A stretch of DNA of 64,000 nucleotides from contig NZ_JAQZAM010000004.1 in the NCBI RefSeq assembly GCF_028737215.1, forward strand, positions 124,001 to 188,000, in the 5' to 3' direction. Under the pieces are notes generated by a model. That model was not told where the DNA came from and did no database searches. It was given only the letters and a program-made list of their open reading frames with translations. Within the stretch, counting starts at the first letter, position 1; each line of letters begins with the position of its first letter. The translations under genes were made by a program, and so were the position numbers. Positions 28,602-36,602 of the stretch are shown in pieces. The DNA comes from Actinomycetospora chibensis. Lineage in GTDB: Bacteria; Actinomycetota; Actinomycetes; Mycobacteriales; Pseudonocardiaceae.

Positions 28602-29441
28602 ATGACCGTCCCCACCATCGCCCTCCCCGACGGCACCCCGATGCCCGTGCTCGGCGTCGGGACCTGGGGATACGCCGAACAGCCGGCGCGCCGCCGGGAC
28701 GAGATCGACTCGCTGCGCGCCGCACTCGACGCCGGGCTGACGATGATCGACACCGCCGAGATGTACGCCGACGGCGGCGCCGAGGAGCTGGTCGGCGAGG
28801 CGCTGGCCGGGCGGCGCGACGAGGCGTTCCTCGTGGACAAGGTGCTGCCCTCGGACGCCTCCCGCCACGGCACCGTCGAGGCCTGCGACCGGGCCCTGCG
28901 CCGGCTGCGCACCGACCGGATCGACCTCTACCTGCTGCACTGGCGCGGCCGGTACCCGCTGGCGGAGACCGTCGAGGCGTTCGTCGAGCTGCGCGACGCC
29001 GGGAAGATCCGCGCCTGGGGCGTGAGCAACCTGGACGTCGACGACCTGGCCGAGCTCGACGAGGTCCCGAGCGGCGACCAGGTGGCCACCGACCAGATCC
29101 TCTACAACCTCGTGCGGCGGGGACCCGAGTGGGACCTTCTCCCCTGGGCCGAGCGTCGCGGGCTCCCGCTGATGGCCTACTCGCCCGTCGAGCAGGGGCG
29201 ACTGCTCGACGAGCCCGCGCTGCGCGAGGTCGCCGAGCGGCACGGCGCCACGCCCGCACAGATCGCCGTCGCCTGGGTGCTCGATCACCCCGGCGTCAGC
29301 GCGATCCCGAAGACGGCGACCCCCGCGCGGATGGCCGAGAACCGGGCCGCGCTCGACGTCGCCCTCACCGGCGACGACCGGGCCGTGCTCGACGCCGCGT
29401 TCCCGCCGCCGGACCGGAAACGCCGGCTGGAGATCCTGTAG
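28602..29441 (+). CDS. Aldo/keto reductase
   Basis: 279 residues with the AKR barrel. The catalytic tetrad is recognisable: D50 and Y55 in [12 protein letters not shown]80 in FLVDKVLP and H113 in LYLLHWRG. The NADPH-binding C-terminal segment is [19 protein letters not shown]. It reduces aldehydes or ketones with NADPH, but the substrate cannot be inferred. GGCCGGAGGC lies before the ATG at 28602. It follows ychF by 47 bp and may be cotranscribed. A weak GTGGCCG/CGGCCAC inverted repeat (29442-29448, 29496-29502) lies after the stop. Confidence 0.92.
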   Translation: MTVPTIALPDGTPMPVLGVGTWGYAEQPARRRDEIDSLRAALDAGLTMIDTAEMYADGGAEELVGEALAGRRDEAFLVDKVLPSDASRHGTVEACDRALRRLRTDRIDLYLLHWRGRYPLAETVEAFVELRDAGKIRAWGVSNLDVDDLAELDEVPSGDQVATDQILYNLVRRGPEWDLLPWAERRGLPLMAYSPVEQGRLLDEPALREVAERHGATPAQIAVAWVLDHPGVSAIPKTATPARMAENRAALDVALTGDDRAVLDAAFPPPDRKRRLEIL

Positions 29442-29506
29442 GTGGCCGGAGGCACCGACGGGTCGAGTTCTGCTTCATCGTCTGATCCGGTCGGGCGGCC
29501 ACGCGC

Positions 29507-30076
29507 TCAGCGGGCCGGGGTCGGTCCGAAGCGGACCCCGAGCTCGGACACGCGGAGGCCGCGGTGCTCCGGGCGCATGCGCCCGGCGCGTTCCAGCACG
29601 CTCATGCCGTGCAGGGCGCTCCAGAACACCTCGGTCGCGGTGCCGTCGTCGTCGCCGATCGTCTCGGCCAGGACGTCGAACGCGGCGCGGAGCTCGGGCC
29701 GGGTGTCGTCGTGCGCGAACGGCGTGTCGATCGGCTGGTGGAACATCGCCTCGTAGACCGCCGGATGGTCGCCGCCGAAGTCGAGGTAGGCGACGGCGAC
29801 GGCTTCGATCGCGGACCGTCCCTGCCGGCCGTCGCGCGCCGCGCGGCACCGCCGTGTCAGCTCGACGAAGCCGTCGAGGGCGACCGCCAGCATGATCTCC
29901 GCCTTGCCGCCGGGGAAGTGGCTGTAGAGCACGGGCTGGCTGTAGCCGATGGCGTCGGAGAGATGTCGGGTGGTGACGGCGGCCCATCCCTGCGCGTCGG
30001 CGCGGTCCCGCGCGGCGGCGAGGATGTGACGACCGCGTTCCTCCTGCCGCCGTCGTCGCGCCGTCTGGTCCGCCAT
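29507..30076 (-). CDS. TetR/AcrR-family repressor
   Basis: 189 residues. The N-terminal HTH is typical of TetR: ILAAARDRADAQGWAAVTTR, HLSDAIGYSQPVLYSHFPGG (recognition helix and the YxHF motif). The C-terminal domain with DFGGDHPAVYEAMF and VFWSALHGMSVLERAGR is of the WHG type found in many actinobacterial TetRs. It lies divergent to a DUF1772 membrane gene with a near-perfect operator between them, so it most likely represses that gene and itself. The ligand is unknown. Confidence 0.92.
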   Translation of the reverse strand: MADQTARRRRQEERGRHILAAARDRADAQGWAAVTTRHLSDAIGYSQPVLYSHFPGGKAEIMLAVALDGFVELTRRCRAARDGRQGRSAIEAVAVAYLDFGGDHPAVYEAMFHQPIDTPFAHDDTRPELRAAFDVLAETIGDDDGTATEVFWSALHGMSVLERAGRMRPEHRGLRVSELGVRFGPTPAR

Positions 30077-30116
30077 CGGTTCTCCCTCTTGTCGTCCGCC
30101 GCGACCCGGCCTAGCT

Positions 30117-30145
30117 TAGCAGTGCTAGGAAATCTAGCGCTGCTA
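30117..30145. promoter_or_regulatory. TetR operator candidate
   Basis: TAGCAGTGCTAG (30117-30128) and CTAGCGCTGCTA (30134-30145) are inverted with one mismatch around the spacer GAAAT. It is centred between the divergent tetR (start 30076) and DUF1772 (start 30165) genes, 20 bases from the latter, and is AT-richer than its surroundings. Confidence 0.65.
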
Positions 30146-30164
30146 GTTCGAGAGAGGTCTCGCC

Positions 30165-30620
30165 ATGACATCCGTGCTCGCGGTCGTCACCGCGACCGTC
30201 GTCGGCCTCATGGTCGGCGTCGAGTTCGCGGTCGCCGCCGTCGTCAACCCGATGCTGTTGCGGCTGCCGGCCGACGCATCGCTGGCCGCACGAGCGGACG
30301 GTGGGCGCGTGCTGGGGCGTGCGATGCCGTTCTGGTACGTCGCATCCCTGGCCCTCACCGCGGTCCTCGCCGCGGTCGTGTGGGGCACACCGACCGCGGC
30401 GACGGCGCTCCTCGTCGCCGCGCTGCTGCTGGTCGTCAGCGTCGTCATGTCGGTCGCCCTGCTGGTGCCGATCAACAACCGCTCGCGGGGGTGGACCGCG
30501 GAGAACCACCCCGACGACTGGCGGGAGCAGCACCGGCGGTGGGACCGCCTGCACTATCTCCGCGTGGCGGTCATCGTCGCGTCCTTCGTGCTCGTCCTGG
30601 TCGCGACGACGACGCTGTGA
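30165..30620 (+). CDS. DUF1772 (anthrone oxygenase-like) membrane protein
   Basis: 151 residues with four membrane helices. The DUF1772 pattern is visible: VGVEFAVAAVVNPMLLRLP in helix 1, MPFWYVASLALTAVLAAV in helix 2, LLVPINNRSRGWTAENHPDDW after helix 3 and WDRLHYLRVAVIVASFVLVL in helix 4. The NNR...W...D...R...H set is the conserved feature of the family, which includes fungal anthrone oxygenases but has no known bacterial substrate. GAGAGAGGTCTCGCC precedes the ATG at 30165. Expression is likely controlled by the divergent TetR. Confidence 0.85.
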   Translation: MTSVLAVVTATVVGLMVGVEFAVAAVVNPMLLRLPADASLAARADGGRVLGRAMPFWYVASLALTAVLAAVVWGTPTAATALLVAALLLVVSVVMSVALLVPINNRSRGWTAENHPDDWREQHRRWDRLHYLRVAVIVASFVLVLVATTTL

Positions 30621-30656
30621 CGACGACGCTCTCGGCGGGCCCGACCTCGGATCCGG

Positions 30657-30768
30657 ACCTGCTCCGGCCCCGCGCCGCTCTACGGCACCGTCCCGCCGGG
30701 ATGCTCGGCCTGCTGCGGTGGACCAGGCGGAACACGGGCCCACCTTCGGTGCTGCTGACGTCAGCCAT
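30657..30768 (-). pseudogene. Relic of the N-terminus of a BLUF-like gene
   Basis: From an ATG at 30768 (GGGAG eight bases upstream) the minus strand reads MADVSSTEGGPVFRLVHRSR, then PSIPAGRCRRAARG. From memory, actinobacterial BLUF-type proteins begin GPVFRLxYRSRxxIPxxRRxxxLG, so about 35 residues match the start of that family. The sequence then loses similarity and runs into the DUF1772 gene end. The rest of a BLUF domain is absent, so this looks like a decayed 5' remnant. The same 281-bp gap has a GCTGACGTCAGC palindrome (30754-30765) covering this start. Confidence 0.4.
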
Positions 30769-30901
30769 GGTGGTGACTCCCTGGCGGCGACGGCACTCCT
30801 GCCGACCCCACGGATCGATCGTGATGCGCGTCACGTCGACGGTGAGCGCGTGCGTGAGGAGCGCTGATCGAGCGGCCGCTCGCGCCGAGGACACTCCACC
30901 C

Positions 30902-31171
30902 ATGACCAAGTACCGGGTCCACCTGATGACCGACCTCACGCGTCTCGACGAGGACGGACTCGCCGACCTCCTCGAGCGGCTCGTCGAGGTCGGCGGGGTC
31001 CCGTCGGTTCCGTTCGGCGTCCTCGAGGTCACCGGCAGCACGACGGCCGGGGACGCGCGTGCGGCCGTCGACGAGGTGGGTCGCGTCCTCGAACGCGCCC
31101 TGCAGGCCATGAACCGCCCGTGCCGGGTGATCGGGGTGCAGGCGGGCGAGGTCGGCCCGTACGGCTCCTAG
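30902..31171 (+). CDS. Hypothetical small protein
   Basis: 89 residues, MTKYRVHLMTDLTRLDEDGL onward. Predicted alternating beta and alpha elements (KYRVHLMTD, LADLLERLVEV, PFGVLEVTGS, AAVDEVGRVLERALQAM, CRVIGVQAG) suggest a small ferredoxin-like alpha/beta fold. No family recognised. The ATG at 30902 lacks a ribosome binding site but has GACACT six bases upstream, compatible with leaderless expression. It is 80 bp upstream of another small protein of muconolactone-isomerase type. Confidence 0.6.
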   Translation: MTKYRVHLMTDLTRLDEDGLADLLERLVEVGGVPSVPFGVLEVTGSTTAGDARAAVDEVGRVLERALQAMNRPCRVIGVQAGEVGPYGS

Positions 31172-31251
31172 GGGCGCGCTCCGGGGCCCTGTCCCCGCAC
31201 CTCGGACGGCGCTAGGTTCCGGTCACCCGACCGAAGACGCGGAGGCCACCG

Positions 31252-31566
31252 ATGCTCTTCCACCTCGATTTCCACGTCGAGTACGGCGCGACGATGAGCC
31301 AGCAGGACCTCTTCGCGACCTGGTCCCGGGAGGCGGAGGCCGCGCTCGGCGCGAAGCAGGCGGGGGTCGTCGTCGACCTCTGGAAGGTCGCCGGCGAGCG
31401 GCGCGTCATCGCGATCGTCGACGTCGACAGTCACGACACCCTCGATGAGATCTCCCTGACCCTCCCGATCATGGTCGAGATGGGCCAGCACGTGACGATC
31501 AACGTGTCGGCGCTGCGCCGCTACGAGGACTTCGCCGGCAGCGTCAACAGGCTGCTGCAGAGCTGA
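31252..31566 (+). CDS. Muconolactone delta-isomerase-like protein
   Basis: 104 residues matching the muconolactone isomerase family by size and pattern: the first strand MLFHLDFHVEYG, a helix QQDLFATWSREAEAALGAKQ, VVVDLWKVAGERRVIAIVDV and the late LPIMVEMGQHVTINVSAL. In the beta-ketoadipate pathway this enzyme converts muconolactone to 3-oxoadipate enol-lactone, but no other pathway gene is nearby, so the role may differ. GGAGGCCACCG precedes the ATG at 31252. It ends four bases before the convergent flavin-dependent gene. Confidence 0.75.
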   Translation: MLFHLDFHVEYGATMSQQDLFATWSREAEAALGAKQAGVVVDLWKVAGERRVIAIVDVDSHDTLDEISLTLPIMVEMGQHVTINVSALRRYEDFAGSVNRLLQS

Positions 31567-31570
31567 CCGC

Positions 31571-32590
31571 TCAGCGCCAGCCCAGCTCCGGGGCCAGGTG
31601 GGTCAGCACGCTCTCGACGACGTGGGCGTTGTAGTCGACGCCGAGCTGGTTGGGCACGGTGAGCAGCAGCGTGTCCGCGGCGGCGATCGCCTCGTCCTCG
31701 GCGAGCTCGGCGATCAGCTTGTCCGGCTCGTTCGCGTACGTCCTGCCGAACCGGGCGTTGCCGCCGTCGATCCACCCGACCTGGTCGGTGCTGTCGTGCT
31801 CGCGCCAGAACAGCTGACGGTCGAGGTCGTTGACGATCGGGAAGATGCTTCGGCTGACCGAGACGCGGGGCTCGCGCTCGTGCCCGGCCGCCGTCCACGC
31901 GTCGCGGAAGCGCCGGATCTGCTCGGCCTGCAGCCGGTGGAACGGCACGCCGGTGTCCTCGGTGAGCAGCGTCGAGCTCATCAGGTTCATCCCCTGCTCG
32001 GCGGTCCACTCCGCGGTCGCGCGGCTGCCGGCGCCCCACCAGATGCGGTCGCGCAGGCCGGGGGCGTGCGGCTCGATCCGCAGGAGGCCGGGCGGGTTCG
32101 GGAACATGGGCCGCGGGTTGGGCCGGGCGAAGCCCTCGCCCTCGAGCACCTTCAGGAACGTCGCGGTGTGCTCGCGCGCCATGTCGCCGTCGCTCGTGCC
32201 CTCCGGCGGGGTGTAGCCGAAATAGCGGTAGCCGTCGATCACCTGCTCCGGCGATCCCCGGCTGATGCCGAGCTGCAGCCGGCCACCCGAGATCAGGTCG
32301 GCGGATCCGGCGTCCTCGGCCATGTACAGCGGGTTCTCGTACCGCATGTCGATCACGCCTGTGCCCAGCTCGATCCGGCTCGTCCTCGCGGCGGCCGCTG
32401 CGAGCAGCGGGAACGGCGAGGCGAGCTGCTGGGCGAAGTGGTGCACCCGGTAGAAGGCGCCGTCCGCGCCCGCCTCCTCGGCGGCCACCGCGAGCTCGAT
32501 CGACTGCAGCAGGGCGTCGGCTCCCGACCGCACCCGCGAGTGCGGGGACGCCGACCAGTGCCCGAAGGACAGGAACCCGATGTTCTTCAC
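31571..32590 (-). CDS. LLM-class flavin-dependent oxidoreductase
   Basis: 339 residues with the bacterial luciferase-like barrel. Typical blocks are GFLSFGHWSASPHSRVRSG, GADGAFYRVHHFAQQLASPF, TSRIELGTGVIDMRYENPL and SGGRLQLGISRGSPEQVIDG. The group I-type pattern suggests a reduced-FMN-dependent monooxygenase; the substrate is unknown. The start is a GTG at 32590. A short TGTCC-GAG-GGACA palindrome (32609-32621) lies 18 bases upstream and could be regulatory. A VOC-family gene precedes it on the same strand by 51 bp, and the two may form one transcript. Confidence 0.9.
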   Translation of the reverse strand: MKNIGFLSFGHWSASPHSRVRSGADALLQSIELAVAAEEAGADGAFYRVHHFAQQLASPFPLLAAAAARTSRIELGTGVIDMRYENPLYMAEDAGSADLISGGRLQLGISRGSPEQVIDGYRYFGYTPPEGTSDGDMAREHTATFLKVLEGEGFARPNPRPMFPNPPGLLRIEPHAPGLRDRIWWGAGSRATAEWTAEQGMNLMSSTLLTEDTGVPFHRLQAEQIRRFRDAWTAAGHEREPRVSVSRSIFPIVNDLDRQLFWREHDSTDQVGWIDGGNARFGRTYANEPDKLIAELAEDEAIAAADTLLLTVPNQLGVDYNAHVVESVLTHLAPELGWR

Positions 32591-32641
32591 GTTTCAATCA
32601 ACGGTGCGTGTCCGAGGGACATTCCGTCGTGGTTCGGGGCG

Positions 32642-33085
32642 TCAGTCGGGCGTGTCCATGTAGAAGATCTCGAGCTGGACGTTGTCGGGATCGCGGAAGA
32701 CGAGCGCGGTGTAGGGGACCGGGTCGTCGGTGTCGTTGGCGCCCGAGTGCGCGATGCCGAGCCTGTCGAGCCAGCTCGCCCACGCGTCGACGTCGGCACG
32801 GGTCGGCACCGCGAACGAGATGTGGTCGAGCCCGCAGCGGCGCTCGTCGGCCGGGCCGTCCTGCTGGTCCCGGTGGTGGTGGAGCCCGATGCCGATGCCG
32901 GTGGCCGGGTCGAGCAGCACGATCGCGTAGCCGCTGTCCGCGTCGTCGTAGTGCGGGAACGGGGCGGGCACACGGCTCATCCCGAAGACGCGCTCGTACC
33001 AGGCCGCACTGGCCTCGACGTCGCTGACCGTCGCGGAGAAGTGGTGGAAGGTGCCCAGCGCGGGGCGGTGCTCGGTCGCGGTCAT
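32642..33085 (-). CDS. VOC-family protein (glyoxalase/dioxygenase fold)
   Basis: 147 residues. Two beta-alpha-beta-beta-beta modules are visible: FHHFSATVSDVEASAAWYERVF at the start and CGLDHISFAVPTRADVDAWASWL in the second half, ending FRDPDNVQLEIFYMD. Metal ligands expected for the fold are the first-strand histidine, H of LDHISF and the E of QLEIFY. Functions in this superfamily range from glyoxalase to extradiol dioxygenase and resistance proteins; none can be picked. ATG at 33085 has GGAGGGG upstream. Likely cotranscribed with the LLM gene that follows. Confidence 0.88.
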   Translation of the reverse strand: MTATEHRPALGTFHHFSATVSDVEASAAWYERVFGMSRVPAPFPHYDDADSGYAIVLLDPATGIGIGLHHHRDQQDGPADERRCGLDHISFAVPTRADVDAWASWLDRLGIAHSGANDTDDPVPYTALVFRDPDNVQLEIFYMDTPD

Positions 33086-33198
33086 GTCGGGTCCCCCTCC
33101 GGGTCGAGCCGTGTCAGCCACACAGTGTCACGGGTCACACCGCGAGATCGCGACCTCGTCCACTCGAACGTCGCAGCGCCCATCACCTTCCGTGAGCA

Positions 33199-35769
33199 TC
33201 ACTCGGACCGGGTCTGCCCGGGACAGTCGGTCCGGTGCTGCCACACGCCCCCCGAGGCGTCGAGGAACGCGTCGACCCGCGAGCGGCCGAGGTTCCACGC
33301 GAGCCAGTCGTCGCGCTCCTCCCCGGTCGGTCGCAGCGCGCACTCGGCCAGGGGCCGCGGCAGCTCGGCGTAGGCGGGGAGGGCGTCGGCGGAGAGGTCG
33401 CTCAGGTACTCCCAGTCGACGGTCCGCGTGACGGCGTAGCGCTCGAGGTTCTGCCGCGCGACCCAGGCGTCGGGGTTGGCCGCCGCGAGCGCGAGCAGCA
33501 GCACGACGCCACTCAGGAGCCCGAACCGGGGCAGCCACAGCGCACGGAGCGGGCCGGCCCCGGCGATCACGGCGAGCACCAGGACACCGAGCCAGCCCTC
33601 GAACACCGCGACCAGCAGGCGCAGGCGGGTCAGCCCGTAGGCCTGCTCGTAGAGGTGCAGCCGGGAGAGCGCCGAGGCGACGACGACCAGCGTGAACGCG
33701 CACAGCAGCCCGAGCGAGACGCGGATCCAGGTGCGGTCGGACGACGTCGCGCGCGGCGCCTTGCGCGTCGCCGCCCAGACCACGAGGAGCGTGAGCGCGG
33801 TGGCGACGGTGAGCTGACCGAAGCCCTGGTGCACGTACTGCGCGTAGGTCAGGCCCGTCGTGCGCTCCAGGTAGTCGCGGCCGCCGAAGAACGCCGCGGC
33901 CTGGGCGACGAGGAACACGGCGAAGACGGCGTCCACGACGAGCACGGGCGCCAGCCACTCGAAGCGGTGCGCGACGGGACGGGCGGCGCGCTCGCCGCGT
34001 TCGGCGCACGGCGGGTTGAGGGCGAGGTACGCCCCGCACAGCACGACGCCGCCGACGCCCAGGGCGACGAACACCCGCGCGGTGAGATCCGCCGAGCCGA
34101 GGTCGGGGACCACCGCGCCGACCCACTCCGCGAACAGGGCGTCCGCCGAGGCGAAGAGCAGGGCGAACACCGTGATCCCCAGCAGCGACCACACCGCGGT
34201 GCGCAGCAGCGCGGCCCCGTTGCCCAGGCCGGTGACGGCCCGCGCCGTCCGCCCCAGCCAGGGCAGGCCGCGCAGCGCAGCGAGGGGCCAGGCGACCAGG
34301 GCCACGAGGAACGCCGGCACCCGCCGCCCGCGGGTCAGCCCGACCGCGCCGAGCACGGCGCCGGCCAGCAGGCAGAGCAGCACGATCCACACGGCGTCCC
34401 GGACGACGACGACGCAGGCCAGCGCGAGGCAGAGGCCCGCGCAGACGGAGGTGAAGCGGTCGCGGCGGTGCCGGCTCGCGACGAGCAGGACGCCGGTGGT
34501 CGCGAGCAGGACGAGGAACGTGCCCAGCCCGAGGTTCCGGAAGGGCAGCACGACGCCGGCGAGCACGCCGACTCCCAGCGCGCCGAGCAGGACCGCGACG
34601 TTGCCGGGCACCCCGCGGTCGGGCCAGAAGTCGCCGAAGAGCCCGTCGGTGAGCGAGGGGACCTCGGCAGGTGCCGGCTCGGGTCGCGCGGGGGTGACCG
34701 GGGGTGCGGGCACGGCGATCGCCTCCTGGTCGGGGGTGGGTGTTGCGGGCCGGCGTCGCGCCGGCGTGGTCGGGAGGTCGGCGCGGACGCGGGCGCCCGA
34801 CGTGCCGGGCTCGGGGTCGGCGAAGCCGATCGACCCGTCGTGCAGGTCGGTCACCCACCGGGCGATGGCGAGCCCGAGGCCGGTGCCGCCACCGGAGATC
34901 CCGACGTCGCGGAGCGTCCCGAAGCGTTCGAAGGCGCGGTCGCGGTGCTCCGGCGCGACACCCGGGCCCTCGTCGACGACCTCGAGGTGCCAGCGGCCGT
35001 CGTCCGCCTCCCGGGCCCGGACCGTCACGGTGCCGCCGGGCGGGCTGTGGCGCGCGGCGTTGTCGAGGAGGTTGGCGACGAGCTGGCGCAGGCGCGCGGG
35101 ATCGCCGTCGACGACGAGGCCGGGCGGGTCGACGTCGAGCACGTGGGCGACGTCCTGCCCGCCCACCCGGGCCTCGGCGACGGCGGCGTCCAGCAGCGGT
35201 CGGACCTCGACCGGCTCGCGGTGCAGGGGCGCCCGGCCGGCGTCGACCCGCGAGAGGTCGAGCAGGTCGGTGACCAGGTCCGACATCCGCTCGCCCTGGG
35301 CGAGCGCGGCACGCAGCGTGGCGGGGTCGGGCGCGGCGACGCCGTCGGCGAGGTTCTCCAGCACGGCACACAGCGCGGCCAGCGGCGTCCGGAGCTCGTG
35401 GCTGACGTTGGCGACCAGCTCGCGACGCTGCCGGTCGACCCCGGCGAGCTCCTCGGCCATCGAGTTGAACGCCCGCGCCAGCTCGCCGACCTCGTCGCGC
35501 GACGTGGAGGTGACGCGCACGTCGTGGTCGCCGGTGGCCATCCGTCGCGCGGCCGCGGTCATCTCGCGCAACGGCGAGGTCATGCCGACCGCGAGGAGCT
35601 GGGTGACGGCGAGCGCGACGGCGATGGTCACGGGGATGCTCAGCCAGATCGGGACGCCGGCACCCGCGCCGATCGTCGCGATCACCGAGGCGAGCGTGAC
35701 GCTCGCGCCGACCAGGACCCCGAGCTTGACCTTGACCGAGCGGACCGGGTCGAGGGCGCGGATGCTCAC
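33199..35769 (-). CDS. Histidine kinase fused to a DUF4153/DUF4173-like membrane domain
   Basis: 856 residues with an unusual order. Residues 1-65: two membrane helices with almost no periplasmic loop. 66-115: HAMP-like linker (SPLREMTAAARRMATGDHDV). 116-180: HisKA with H124 in NVSHELRTPL. 230-340: HATPase with NLLDNAARHSPPGG, DEGPGV and GTGLGLAIARWV. A Pro/Ala linker (340-385) leads to a 420-residue multi-helix membrane region of DUF4153/DUF4173 character (AQYVHQGFGQLTVATALTLL, LSRLHLYEQAYGLTRLRLL, NLERYAVTRTVDWEYLSDLS). The start GTG at 35769 overlaps the regulator stop as GTGA. It phosphorylates the adjacent OmpR-type regulator. How the C-terminal membrane domain signals is unknown. Confidence 0.9.
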   Translation of the reverse strand: MSIRALDPVRSVKVKLGVLVGASVTLASVIATIGAGAGVPIWLSIPVTIAVALAVTQLLAVGMTSPLREMTAAARRMATGDHDVRVTSTSRDEVGELARAFNSMAEELAGVDRQRRELVANVSHELRTPLAALCAVLENLADGVAAPDPATLRAALAQGERMSDLVTDLLDLSRVDAGRAPLHREPVEVRPLLDAAVAEARVGGQDVAHVLDVDPPGLVVDGDPARLRQLVANLLDNAARHSPPGGTVTVRAREADDGRWHLEVVDEGPGVAPEHRDRAFERFGTLRDVGISGGGTGLGLAIARWVTDLHDGSIGFADPEPGTSGARVRADLPTTPARRRPATPTPDQEAIAVPAPPVTPARPEPAPAEVPSLTDGLFGDFWPDRGVPGNVAVLLGALGVGVLAGVVLPFRNLGLGTFLVLLATTGVLLVASRHRRDRFTSVCAGLCLALACVVVVRDAVWIVLLCLLAGAVLGAVGLTRGRRVPAFLVALVAWPLAALRGLPWLGRTARAVTGLGNGAALLRTAVWSLLGITVFALLFASADALFAEWVGAVVPDLGSADLTARVFVALGVGGVVLCGAYLALNPPCAERGERAARPVAHRFEWLAPVLVVDAVFAVFLVAQAAAFFGGRDYLERTTGLTYAQYVHQGFGQLTVATALTLLVVWAATRKAPRATSSDRTWIRVSLGLLCAFTLVVVASALSRLHLYEQAYGLTRLRLLVAVFEGWLGVLVLAVIAGAGPLRALWLPRFGLLSGVVLLLALAAANPDAWVARQNLERYAVTRTVDWEYLSDLSADALPAYAELPRPLAECALRPTGEERDDWLAWNLGRSRVDAFLDASGGVWQHRTDCPGQTRSE

Positions 35770-36467
35770 GGGCCGGTCCCGAGGATCTCCAGCGCGTAGC
35801 CGACGCCGTGGACGGTGCGCACCCGCTCGGGCCCGATCTTGGCGCGCAGCGCCTTCACGTGGCTGTCGACCGTGCGGGTGCCCGAGGCGCCGGGCCAGCC
35901 CCACACCTCGCCCATGAGCTTCTCGCGGGTGAGCACCACACCCGGGCTGGCCGCGAGGCAGCGCAGGAGGTCGAACTCGGTCGGCGTCAGGTGCACCTCA
36001 TCGCCGTCGGCCCAGACGCGGCGGGCCCCGGGGTCGATGCGGACGTCGCCGAGCTCCCGGACGTCGGGATCCCGCACTGACAGCTCCGCCGCGCGCTCGA
36101 CCCGCCGCAGCAGCGCAGCGACCCGGGCGACGAGCTCGCGCATCCGGAACGGCTTGGTGAGGTAGTCGTCGGCGCCGACGGCCAGCCCGACGAGCACGTC
36201 GGCCTCGTCGTCGGCCGCCGTCAGCATGAGCACGGGCACGGGCCGGACGGCCTGGATGCGCCGGCACACCTCGTGCCCGTCGAGCCCGGGGAGCATCACG
36301 TCGAGGACGACGAGGTCGGGCTCGCGGGCGGTGAACTCGGCGATCGCGCCGGGCCCGTCCCACGCGCGGACGACGTCGTAGCCGGCGGCGACGAGCCGGT
36401 CGGTGACCGCGCCGTTGATCACGGGCTCGTCCTCGACGAGGAGGATGCGCCGGGTGGGACCGCTCAT
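35766..36467 (-). CDS. OmpR-family response regulator
   Basis: 233 residues. The receiver domain has acidic residues E12, D13 in VEDEP, phosphoacceptor D56 in VVLDVMLPGLDG and K105 in YLTKPF. The winged-helix effector (about 135-230) has VHLTPTEFDLLRCLAASPGV, SGTRTVDSHVKALRAKIGPE and VRTVHGVGYAL. The ATG at 36467 has TACGCT (minus strand 36481-36476) eight bases upstream, a leaderless form. It overlaps the kinase gene by four bases, so the pair is one operon. Targets are unknown; the divergent SMP-30 gene is 135 bp away. Confidence 0.95.
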   Translation of the reverse strand: MSGPTRRILLVEDEPVINGAVTDRLVAAGYDVVRAWDGPGAIAEFTAREPDLVVLDVMLPGLDGHEVCRRIQAVRPVPVLMLTAADDEADVLVGLAVGADDYLTKPFRMRELVARVAALLRRVERAAELSVRDPDVRELGDVRIDPGARRVWADGDEVHLTPTEFDLLRCLAASPGVVLTREKLMGEVWGWPGASGTRTVDSHVKALRAKIGPERVRTVHGVGYALEILGTGP

Positions 36468-36535
36468 GGTCGGCGAGCGTAGGAGCCGGGCCGGTCGGGA
36501 TTCGGGGTCGTTCCGTGGAGATCGTGTGCAGGTCG

Positions 36536-36568
36536 CGCTCTTGACACCCACCGGCGGGCCCAAGAGCG
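36536..36568 (+). promoter_or_regulatory. Inverted repeat overlapping a TTGACA box
   Basis: CGCTCTTG (36536-36543) and CAAGAGCG (36561-36568) are perfect 8-bp arms with a 17-base spacer. TTGACA (36541-36546), a consensus -35 box, overlaps the left arm. It lies 35 bases upstream of the SMP-30 start (36603), and a -10 would fall around the right arm. An operator over the SMP-30 promoter is the natural reading. Confidence 0.45.
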
Positions 36569-36602
36569 TGCGCGGACACTTCGTGGCTCGAGGAGGAGCG
36601 CC

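Noticed and set aside
33235-35799. An 854-codon plus-strand ORF opposite the kinase-DUF4153 fusion.
   Set aside because: Its product is Arg/Gln/Glu/Asp-rich with no domains; typical antisense ORF of GC-rich DNA.
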